From: Paenibacillus sp. UNC499MF
GTDB taxonomy: Bacteria > Bacillota > Bacilli > Paenibacillales > NBRC-103111
DNA length: 64,000 nucleotides
Assembly (NCBI RefSeq): GCF_900107975.1
Contig: NZ_FNVF01000002.1
Coordinates: forward strand, 325,178-389,177
Direction of reading: 5' to 3'
Of the stretch, positions 1 through 6,699 are shown piece by piece (positions within the stretch are counted from its first letter, which is position 1; each line of letters opens with the position of its first letter). A program made the translations under genes and the position numbers. The notes under the pieces were generated by a model that searched no databases, was not told the DNA's origin, and worked only from the letters and a program-made list of their open reading frames with translations.

Positions 1-948
1 AGCGAGGGAGGCGATGTAGACAAACGCCAGCGTGAACCCGCTCATGTAGACGAGGAAGAATGTCACGAGGCTGAGCCCGGTTTCCGCCCCGGCGGCGTAA
101 ATGGCGGCGATGGCAGCCAGAAGCGGGATGCTGGCCGCCAGACAGCGGCTGCGGATCGTGCGCCACCGCTCCCGGTGGGCGCTTACGTCATGGAGCAGGC
201 CGCTCTTGCCGGCGGCAAGCCCCAGCAGGAACATGCCAAGGACGACGGGCAGCAGGGAAAGCTGGCTCGACAGCGAGTCCCATACTTCGCTGCGCCAGTG
301 CCAGGCCAGCCAGTCGGGCCAGGAGAGCGTCCGGAAAGCATGGAGGCTTGCGGCGGCTTCGGCTTGCGTGTACAAGGGACCGCCCAGCGAGGGATCGATT
401 CCGCCTCTCACATAGGCGATCACCGCCACGATAAGGGCGGGCAAGCCGAGAATCAGCAGCAGGTAGCCGAGCACGAGAAGGAGTCCCCACGTGCGGACCG
501 TTTCCGTCCTCATCCGGTAAAAGAAGGGGAGCAGGAAACCTGTAATCGCGTAGAGAGTCAGAATGTCTCCTCTCCACAGAAGCGCCAGATGCAGGAAGCC
601 GATCAGCAGCAGCGCGAGCAGACGTCTCCGGAACAGGCCGGGGCCGTATCCTTTCTGCTCCGCGCGTGACATGAAGATATAGAAGCCGAGCCCGAACAGG
701 AAGGAAAAAATCAGATAAAATTTTCCCTGGACGAACAGATCGAACAGCAGCCGGAGCCATCTGTCCGCGCCGTGGTAGACCGCAAATTCACTTCCGCTGA
801 AGGTCGGCATATTGACCAGGAAAATTCCGAGCAGAGCGAAACCGCGGATAATATCGAGTGCGATGATGCGTTCAGTCCCTGCGGAGGGGCCGATCATAGA
901 AGGTACACCGTCCCGTCGTAGCCTGATAGGCGATTTTTTCCTCATCAT
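1..948 (-). CDS. DUF418 family membrane protein (YeiB-like), C-terminus cut by window edge
   Basis: I translated the minus strand by hand. The protein opens with a short basic leader, then the family hallmark of an LDIIRGFALLGIFLVNMP-type first helix, followed by a FSFLFGLGFYI helix and an Arg-rich loop. Several hydrophobic helices follow until the frame runs off the window. This is the usual start of DUF418/YeiB multi-pass membrane proteins, whose function is unproven; they are loosely linked to acyltransferase-like and transport roles. I placed the start at the ATG pair at 948/945, which has a GGAGG 11 bases upstream; the ATG at 897 has no ribosome site. It lies downstream of amj on the same strand and could be co-transcribed with it. 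Confidence 0.82.
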   Translation of the reverse strand, partial: MMRKKSPIRLRRDGVPSMIGPSAGTERIIALDIIRGFALLGIFLVNMPTFSGSEFAVYHGADRWLRLLFDLFVQGKFYLIFSFLFGLGFYIFMSRAEQKGYGPGLFRRRLLALLLIGFLHLALLWRGDILTLYAITGFLLPFFYRMRTETVRTWGLLLVLGYLLLILGLPALIVAVIAYVRGGIDPSLGGPLYTQAEAAASLHAFRTLSWPDWLAWHWRSEVWDSLSSQLSLLPVVLGMFLLGLAAGKSGLLHDVSAHRERWRTIRSRCLAASIPLLAAIAAIYAAGAETGLSLVTFFLVYMSGFTLAFVYIASLA

Positions 949-958
949 ACGTGAAAGA

Positions 959-981
959 GCCTCCGGTAGCAAATCGGAGGC
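959..981 (-). promoter_or_regulatory. Hairpin enclosing the ribosome site of the DUF418 gene
   Basis: A perfect 7-9-7 inverted repeat (GCCTCCG / CGGAGGC) has its downstream arm, as read on the minus strand, containing the GGAGG used by the DUF418 gene. No U-tract follows, so it is not a good terminator. Folding would hide the ribosome site. A regulatory role is inference. Confidence 0.4.
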
Positions 982-1095
982 TTGGACGGGGGATGGCGTG
1001 CAGGCAAGCAGTATGGGGGAGCCTGGAAGCAGGCCGTATTCCGGCGGCCCGGTTCAATTGAGGTCAGCAGTCCGTTTGAGGCCGTCCCGCCAAGT

Positions 1096-1890
1096 TTAGA
1101 ACAGCGTGAGTGCCCAGAGAATGAACGATGTGGCGGGGACGAGGAGCACCTGGGCCAGAATGGTTCCGGCCAGACGGGACAGCATGAGGAGCCCGAACAT
1201 TTTGTTCACGGCCTCCCGGCTGGCTTTGCCGTGCATCGCCCGGTCCGTCAGCAGTCCGACCTTCGGGTCGATCATCAGCGTCATGATGATGGTGGCGATG
1301 CCGTTGATAAGGGCGGAAGACATGGTGGCCTGCGACTTGTTATCGGGGCTGAACGCCGACGCGTACAAGGCCGACAGGACGCCGACCGTATAGATGGCCG
1401 TAACGACGATATTGAGCACGACGAGGCGTTTGGGCACCCCGCCGATCCGCAGGCGGGAGAGCATCTGCAGGCGCGGCGGGCGCAGATGCTTGCGGGCCTG
1501 CTTGATGCCGTGCACGTTGGCCGTGGCCTTCAGCAGAAGCGGAATGGAGCCGGTTACCTCGAAATGGGCGATCATCCGCGCGGACAAAGAGACGAGCGTC
1601 GGAAACAGCACGATCGCTATGGCCGTTCCGACCGATGCGGACATCAGGACGAAGCGGAACGGGGCCAGCGCCAGATGGGGATCGGTCTGCCCCGCCTGAT
1701 CCGCAATGCCGGAAATCATCAGGCCCTGCACCATGTTCGAGGTCCGCGAGATCAGTACGATCATTCCCGCCAGGGACAGGGCGACAGCCAGTTTGGCGGT
1801 CCGGATTCCCGCCAGCCTGAAGGCGTAGGCGGACGTCTCGGCCGCGTGAATGATCAGGGTGAACAGACAGGCGAGGAGAAGCATGGTCAA
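1096..1890 (-). CDS. amj: Lipid II flippase, Amj family (DUF2837, YdaH-like)
   Basis: A multi-pass membrane protein of about 264 residues. The N-terminus LFTLIIHAAETSAYAFRLAG followed by a VALSLAGMIVLISRTSNM-type helix matches the Amj/YdaH family. In Bacillus subtilis Amj is an alternate flippase that moves lipid II across the membrane and is induced by envelope stress. The chosen TTG start at 1890 has AAAGGAG 11 bases upstream; the ATG at 1884 is the alternative. A TATAAT hexamer on the minus strand at 2072-2077 is a possible -10, which would give a leader of roughly 170 bases. The function is assigned by family resemblance only. Confidence 0.85.
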   Translation of the reverse strand: MTMLLLACLFTLIIHAAETSAYAFRLAGIRTAKLAVALSLAGMIVLISRTSNMVQGLMISGIADQAGQTDPHLALAPFRFVLMSASVGTAIAIVLFPTLVSLSARMIAHFEVTGSIPLLLKATANVHGIKQARKHLRPPRLQMLSRLRIGGVPKRLVVLNIVVTAIYTVGVLSALYASAFSPDNKSQATMSSALINGIATIIMTLMIDPKVGLLTDRAMHGKASREAVNKMFGLLMLSRLAGTILAQVLLVPATSFILWALTLF

Positions 1891-2175
1891 GAGTATCGAC
1901 TCTCCTTTTGAAGAAATGGAATCGCCCCGTCGGTCCGGGTTTGTATGAAGCTCGTACCTGGGCAAGGGTTAAAGGGAAGTCAGTATGATATTCCGCGTTT
2001 ACTGCGCTTCGCCCGTTTGAGTTCGCGTTTTGGCCGCTGTGTTTGACAGGCCGTCCGGTCTTTCTAGTGGAATTATACAAGGATACCGGCCTTTAAGCGA
2101 GAGAACGCGGTCTGCCAAGGAACATTTTAACAGGAGGCGACTGGTTTTTTTAAGAGAAAAAACGACCGTGTCAGG

Positions 2176-2204
2176 TTGACAACTTTCCTGTAAAAAGGTA
2201 TCAT
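2176..2204 (+). promoter_or_regulatory. Sigma-A promoter of the iron-siderophore binding protein gene
   Basis: TTGACA at 2176-2181 and TATCAT at 2199-2204 are separated by exactly 17 bases. A Fur box starts 11 bases after the -10, so the predicted transcription start lies inside or beside the repressor site. Confidence 0.85.
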
Positions 2205-2214
2205 TCCTTGTGAA

Positions 2215-2229
2215 TGATAATCATTATCA
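2215..2229 (+). promoter_or_regulatory. Fur box (7-1-7)
   Basis: TGATAATCATTATCA is a perfect match to the Bacillus 7-1-7 Fur-family consensus TGATAATNATTATCA. It lies just downstream of the -10 of the promoter at 2176-2204, where bound Fur would block initiation under iron sufficiency. PerR and Zur boxes are similar, but the gene product favours Fur. Confidence 0.92.
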
Positions 2230-2258
2230 CCAAGAACGGACAGGGGAGAATAGAACAG

Positions 2259-3239
2259 ATGAAATCAGCAGCACGCAAATCTTACGTATTCTGTCTGCTT
2301 GTCCTTGCGATGGCGCTTGCTCTGGCAGGCTGCGGCAAAGGCAACCAGGCTTCGGATGGGGGAGCGGCGTCGCCCGCGCCCGGAGATACAGCGAAACAGA
2401 CGATTAAGGTTAAACATGCCATGGGCGAGACCGATGTGCCGGCTGCGCCGAAACGCGTCGTCATTCTGACGAATGAAGGAACGGAAGCATTACTGGCTCT
2501 GGGTATCAAGCCGGTCGGAGCGGTAAAATCGTTTACCGGCAGCCCTTGGTACGACCACATCAAAGCCGATATGGAAGGCGTGACCGTCGTAGGCGACGAG
2601 CAGCAGCCAAGCCTGGAAACGATTATCAGCCTGAAACCGGATCTGATCATCGGCAACAAAATGCGCCAGGAGAAAGTCTATACTCAATTGAGCGCGATTG
2701 CGCCGACCGTGTTCTCCGAAACGCTGCGCGGCGAGTGGAAGAACAACTTCAGCCTCTACGCCGAAGCGGTAAACAAAAAAGCGGACGGCGAGAAAATCAT
2801 CGCCGATTTCGACAAGCGTATCGAAGACTTTAAATCCAAAGCGGGCGACAAGCTTAAAGAGAAAGTGTCCGTCGTGCGCTTCATGGCCGGCAAAACCCGT
2901 ATCTACCTCGACGATACGTTTACCGGCATTATTTTCAAACAGATCGGCATTGCCCGTACGCCTGTAAAAGCGAAGGATACGTTCGTGGAGGAAATTACGA
3001 AAGAGCGCGTGCCGGAAGTGGATTCCGACCGTTTGTTCTACTTCACGTATGAAACGGGCGACGGCAACGGTACGAAACAGGAAGAAGCGATCACCAAGGA
3101 TCCGCTCTGGCAGAACCTGAACGTGGTGAAGAACGGCAAGGCCCAGAAGGTGAACGACGTAACGTGGAACACCGCGGGCGGCGTTAAAGCGGCTAATCTG
3201 CTTCTCGACGATCTGTACAAGTTCTACGACATCAAGTAA
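2259..3239 (+). CDS. Iron-siderophore ABC transporter substrate-binding lipoprotein (FecB/BtuF-like fold)
   Basis: A 326-residue lipoprotein with a signal peptide ending in the lipobox LALAGC (Cys25). The mature part shows the periplasmic-binding-protein class III pattern: a KRVVILTNEGTEALLALGIKPVGAV opening lobe is followed by a SLKPDLIIGNK turn, a long linking helix and a second lobe. It should capture ferric siderophore outside the membrane and hand it to a permease/ATPase. The ATG at 2259 has GGGGA upstream; an earlier ATG at 2214 would overlap the Fur box. No permease or ATPase gene adjoins it, so its partners are elsewhere. The cognate siderophore cannot be read from sequence. Confidence 0.9.
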   Translation: MKSAARKSYVFCLLVLAMALALAGCGKGNQASDGGAASPAPGDTAKQTIKVKHAMGETDVPAAPKRVVILTNEGTEALLALGIKPVGAVKSFTGSPWYDHIKADMEGVTVVGDEQQPSLETIISLKPDLIIGNKMRQEKVYTQLSAIAPTVFSETLRGEWKNNFSLYAEAVNKKADGEKIIADFDKRIEDFKSKAGDKLKEKVSVVRFMAGKTRIYLDDTFTGIIFKQIGIARTPVKAKDTFVEEITKERVPEVDSDRLFYFTYETGDGNGTKQEEAITKDPLWQNLNVVKNGKAQKVNDVTWNTAGGVKAANLLLDDLYKFYDIK

Positions 3240-3271
3240 ATAAGACTGGCGGGCTGCGGCAGCGCCAAGCG

Positions 3272-3301
3272 AAAAACTCCGTCCTCCGGGCGGAGTTTTT
3301 T
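3272..3301 (+). terminator. Rho-independent terminator after the iron-binding lipoprotein gene
   Basis: The stem AAAAACTCCG / CGGAGTTTTT is followed by a T-run. The A-tract on the 5' side would let it work in both directions. Confidence 0.85.
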
Positions 3302-3316
3302 ATTATGCTGCGGAAA

Positions 3317-3366
3317 CTTATCTTAAAATAGTTTAAGAAATCCCCCAAAACAGGATATGGTATCAT
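3317..3366 (+). promoter_or_regulatory. Promoter of the two-component operon with 10-bp-phased TTAA(A/G) repeats
   Basis: CTTAAA (3322-3327) and TTTAAG (3332-3337) form a direct repeat with 10-bp phasing and also an inverted repeat. They abut the place where a -35 would lie relative to the TATCAT -10 at 3361-3366. No good -35 exists, which is typical of promoters activated by OmpR-type regulators. Similar repeats precede the glycosyltransferase gene at 5330-5356. Binding by the encoded regulator is inference. Confidence 0.5.
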
Positions 3367-3427
3367 TAGGGACAAAGACAGAAAACGGGCGGCTGTTCAG
3401 ACCGCCGGCCGTGTTGGAGGTACAGCT

Positions 3428-4120
3428 ATGTACGGGGGAACGATCCTGCTAGTCGACGACGAAACCGAAATTACCAATCTTCTGGAGATTTACTTGAAAA
3501 ATGAAGGCTACCGGCTGTTAAAAGCGTCCGACGGTGCCGAAGCCCTGGAGCTTTTGAGCGAAAATGAAGTCGATCTCATTATTCTCGACGTCATGATGCC
3601 CCGGATGGACGGAATCGAGGCCTGCATGAAAATACGGGAAGAAAAGCATATGCCGATCATTATGCTGTCCGCCAAAAGCCAGGAGATCGACAAGATCACG
3701 GGACTGAGCATCGGGGCGGACGATTATGTGATCAAGCCGTTCAGCCCGCTGGAAATGCTGGCACGGGTCAAATCGCAGCTCCGCAGGTACCGGCAGCTCA
3801 ACAGCCATCTCGTCAAAAACGAGAATGAAATTCTTATCGAAGACCTGCTCATTAATCTGGGCACCCATAAAGTATATGTGGAAGGCAGCGAGGTCAGACT
3901 GACGCCCAGAGAGTTTGCCATCCTTCAGGTGCTGGCGCGCAACAGAGGACAGGTGCTGAGCATGGAGCAAATTTACGAAGCCGTATGGGACGAGCCTTTT
4001 TTTGAATCGAACAATACCGTGATGGTTCATATCCGCAAAATCCGCGAAAAAATCGAAAAAGACCCGAGCCGCCCGCAAATCATCAAAACGGTCTGGGGAA
4101 TCGGATACACGATCGAATAA
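3428..4120 (+). CDS. OmpR/PhoB-family response regulator
   Basis: A 230-residue regulator. The receiver domain (about 1-120) has the acidic pair Asp10/Asp11, phosphoacceptor Asp54 in LIILDVMMP, Ser81 and Lys103 in VIKPFSP. The winged-helix DNA-binding domain (about 135-230) has LTPREFAILQVLARNRGQV and ends in WGIGYTIE, as expected for the OmpR class. The start is supported by GGAGG seven bases upstream. The sensor kinase follows after 36 bases. The pair resembles VanR/VanS-like Firmicute systems; the signal is unknown. The phased repeats before this gene and before the glycosyltransferase gene suggest autoregulation and a local target. Confidence 0.95.
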   Translation: MYGGTILLVDDETEITNLLEIYLKNEGYRLLKASDGAEALELLSENEVDLIILDVMMPRMDGIEACMKIREEKHMPIIMLSAKSQEIDKITGLSIGADDYVIKPFSPLEMLARVKSQLRRYRQLNSHLVKNENEILIEDLLINLGTHKVYVEGSEVRLTPREFAILQVLARNRGQVLSMEQIYEAVWDEPFFESNNTVMVHIRKIREKIEKDPSRPQIIKTVWGIGYTIE

Positions 4121-4156
4121 GTCCGGCCCGAAGCGGCAAGACTGGAGTGAACAAAC

Positions 4157-5269
4157 TTGAAAAACAAATTTATCCACACCGTGCGCTGGCAGTTTATTTT
4201 CGTCTTTATTCTCAGCATTGTGTTCGCTGCGGGAACCGTGCTTCTCGCTTACCGGATAGTGAAATCGGTCATCGGCCTCAGCTATTACTCCGGACCCCTC
4301 CGCTGGGTCGTCAACAACATCGGTTCTACTCCCGTAATGGTCGTGGTCGGGGGCGGGCTGTTTCTTGTTTATTTTTTTATGTTCAGCCGCAAGATTATCG
4401 GGTATTTGGAAGAGATCACACAAGGCGTGCAGGAAATCGCGAAGGGCAACCTCGATTATGAAATCGCGGCCCGTTCTTCCGACGAGCTGGGCGAGGTGGC
4501 GGAAACGATCAACGTCATGACCCGGAAGCTGAAAAAGTCCATCGAAGAGGAAAGAAAAGCCGAACGGACGAAAAACGAACTGATCACGGGCGTCTCGCAC
4601 GATCTCCGGACCCCTCTTACGTCGATTTTGGGCTATCTGGAGCTGATTGAGACGGACCGGTATAAGGATGAGGTCGAACTCCGGTATTATACGCGCATCG
4701 CTTTTGAGAAAACGAAAAATTTGAACAAGCTCATCGACTACTTGTTCGAATACACGTCGCTGCCCGGCGAAGGCATCGAGCTTCAAATGAAGCGGGTGAA
4801 CATTTACGGCTTTCTGAAACAGCTGGCGGAGGAGTTCGTCCCGATTTTGACGAAAGCGGGCATGACGTGCCGGGTGACCGCGGAGGACGATACGCTCTAT
4901 ATCCGGGCGGACGGCAGCCAATTGGTCCGGGCTTATGAGAACCTGATCTCCAACGCGGTCCGGTACGGCAGCGAAGGGAAGATCGTCGATATCAGAATCA
5001 GCCGCAGCGGGCAGGAGGCTGTCGTGGAAATTGTCAATTACGGCGCGCCCATTCCGGAATCCGACCTGCCGTATATTTTCGAACGGTTTTACCGGGCGGA
5101 GAAATCAAGATCGGCCCGGACCGGCGGAACCGGCCTTGGGCTGGCAATCGCCAAGAGTATCATCGAGATGCACGGCGGGAAGATAGCGGCGCGCAGCCAG
5201 CGGAAGCAGACGGTTTTCGAAACGCGGCTCCCCCTGCAGCCTCCAGGACAACCCGGAACAGACAGCTAA
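4157..5269 (+). CDS. Sensor histidine kinase partner of the adjacent response regulator
   Basis: A 370-residue membrane kinase. Two transmembrane segments (about 12-34 and 58-77) flank only a short extracellular loop of some 25 residues, so the signal is probably sensed within the membrane or through a partner. A HAMP linker follows (about 80-130). The dimerisation/phosphotransfer motif SHDLRTPLTSILGYLE places His148. The C-terminal ATPase has an N box (ENLISNAVRYG), a G1-type stretch ending at the FERFYRAEKSR F box, and a GGTGLGLAIAKSI G2 box. TTG at 4157 is the start, with GGAG nine bases upstream. It is co-transcribed with the regulator, and a terminator follows. Confidence 0.95.
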   Translation: MKNKFIHTVRWQFIFVFILSIVFAAGTVLLAYRIVKSVIGLSYYSGPLRWVVNNIGSTPVMVVVGGGLFLVYFFMFSRKIIGYLEEITQGVQEIAKGNLDYEIAARSSDELGEVAETINVMTRKLKKSIEEERKAERTKNELITGVSHDLRTPLTSILGYLELIETDRYKDEVELRYYTRIAFEKTKNLNKLIDYLFEYTSLPGEGIELQMKRVNIYGFLKQLAEEFVPILTKAGMTCRVTAEDDTLYIRADGSQLVRAYENLISNAVRYGSEGKIVDIRISRSGQEAVVEIVNYGAPIPESDLPYIFERFYRAEKSRSARTGGTGLGLAIAKSIIEMHGGKIAARSQRKQTVFETRLPLQPPGQPGTDS

Positions 5270-5270
5270 G

Positions 5271-5300
5271 GAAGGCCGATAACCGGGGCCTTCTTTTTTT
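5271..5300 (+). terminator. Terminator of the two-component operon
   Basis: The stem GAAGGCC / GGCCTTC is followed by seven T residues directly after the kinase stop codon. Confidence 0.85.
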
Positions 5301-5329
5301 GTACCGTTTTGTATCGGGCGGGCACAATC

Positions 5330-5405
5330 CTTAAGTTTTCTTAAGAATGCTTTAAGCGGACGGTAAGCGCTCCTAAACCGCGCCTTAAAATCTCTTTTGT
5401 ATACT
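5330..5405 (+). promoter_or_regulatory. Phased TTAAG repeats and -10 before the glycosyltransferase gene
   Basis: CTTAAG at 5330-5335, CTTAAG at 5340-5345 and CTTTAAG at 5350-5356 are spaced about one helical turn apart. A further CTTAAAA lies near 5384, and a TATACT -10 at 5400-5405 lacks a good -35. The layout fits tandem binding by an OmpR-type regulator, most simply the one encoded just upstream. Confidence 0.5.
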
Positions 5406-5438
5406 GGAAAACATGAGGTATCCGAAAGGAGCAGCATC

Positions 5439-6650
5439 ATGAATCGTAAAAAACGGGTTTGGGCCGCATTGGCGGTAATTTTTGTGCTGGCGGCATATTT
5501 GCGAATCGATTTTCTCCGTTCGGCCGATCATGAGATGCCTCACGACTCGCTGAATTACGATACGATGGTCAGACAACTGCTGGAGACGGGAGTGTACGCG
5601 TATAACAGCGAGACTCCGAACGCGCTTGTGACGCCCGGTTATCCGATTTTTTTGGCAGCGGTGTACGAGATAGCGGGTTATAAGGAGCACAACCCGCTTC
5701 CATTAGTAAGGTACATCCAGGCGCTGCTGAGTCTGATCACGCTGGGGTTCGTCTACCGCATTGCGAGAAGGTTCTCCGGTGAACGGACGGCGCTCGCCGC
5801 CCTTCTGATCGCGGCCGTATACCCACCGCTCGTCTGGGCCAACGGGGCCGTTCTGACCGAGGTGCTGGCGATATTCCTCCTGATGGGATACCTGCTTGCC
5901 CAGATCCGGGTATTCGATGCGCCGTCTTACGGACGGGCTGCCGCTGCGGGAATCTGGCTCGGCCTGACCGTGCTGGTACGCCCGGAATTTCTGCCGCTGA
6001 TAGCTCTGGCTTTCGCATTCCAGTGGCTCCGGGACAAAGAAGCGAGGAAACGGACGATCCGGCTCTTTGCCTGTTCCGCCGCGGCCGTTGTGCTGCTGCT
6101 TGCGCCCTGGTGGATCCGCAATGCGGTTACGCTGCATCAATGGGTCGCGACGGCGGCCCAGGAAAATCCGTTCAGGGCGGGAACGTATCCGTACAATACG
6201 TTTAACGACGAGAGTCTCGTCGATCCCGCGGGCAAAACGGAAAAAGAGCTGGCGGTAGCCCGCTTGAAAGCGGGCTTCTCGGCGCAGCCCGGGTTGTTTA
6301 TCAAATGGTATACGATCGGGAAAATGCAGTACGTCTACCAGAGCGTCTACCGCGGAGGCGGTCACCAGCCGTATTATCCGGTGCTCCCGTTCAACGCGAA
6401 TCTGCTTCACCGCACGCTTGTGCTGTCCGGCGCCATAGCCGTTCTGGCTGCACTGAGGCGCTGGAGGGAACCCGCAGCGCTACTGGCTTTAGTGATCGTC
6501 ACGATGAGCCTGATCCGTCTCGGATTTGTGGCGGATTATCGTTACAACGTCACGATGATGCCTCTAATTATCATTCTGGATTGTATCCTGGCCCGGCGTG
6601 CGGTTCTGTTGTGGAAAAACAGGCGGGCAGAGAGGGCCTCTGTTCTGTAA
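5439..6650 (+). CDS. GT39/ArnT-like membrane glycosyltransferase
   Basis: A 403-residue multi-pass protein of the GT-C fold. The first extracellular loop has the acidic motif (MPHDSLNYDTMVRQLLETG) and the NALVTPGYPIFLAAVY stretch typical of dolichyl-phosphate-mannose-type (PMT_2, GT39/GT83) transferases. Many hydrophobic helices follow, and the C-terminus is basic. It would use a polyprenyl-phosphate sugar donor to glycosylate an extracytoplasmic acceptor; neither donor nor acceptor is known. The ATG at 5439 has AAAGGAG seven bases upstream. The FAD oxidoreductase gene follows after 49 bases, so the two probably share a transcript. The TTAAG repeats upstream suggest control by the neighbouring two-component system. 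Confidence 0.8.
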   Translation: MNRKKRVWAALAVIFVLAAYLRIDFLRSADHEMPHDSLNYDTMVRQLLETGVYAYNSETPNALVTPGYPIFLAAVYEIAGYKEHNPLPLVRYIQALLSLITLGFVYRIARRFSGERTALAALLIAAVYPPLVWANGAVLTEVLAIFLLMGYLLAQIRVFDAPSYGRAAAAGIWLGLTVLVRPEFLPLIALAFAFQWLRDKEARKRTIRLFACSAAAVVLLLAPWWIRNAVTLHQWVATAAQENPFRAGTYPYNTFNDESLVDPAGKTEKELAVARLKAGFSAQPGLFIKWYTIGKMQYVYQSVYRGGGHQPYYPVLPFNANLLHRTLVLSGAIAVLAALRRWREPAALLALVIVTMSLIRLGFVADYRYNVTMMPLIIILDCILARRAVLLWKNRRAERASVL

Positions 6651-6699
6651 CGATGAAATGAAAACAAAGAAAACGAAAATGAAAGTTACGAGGTGCAAT

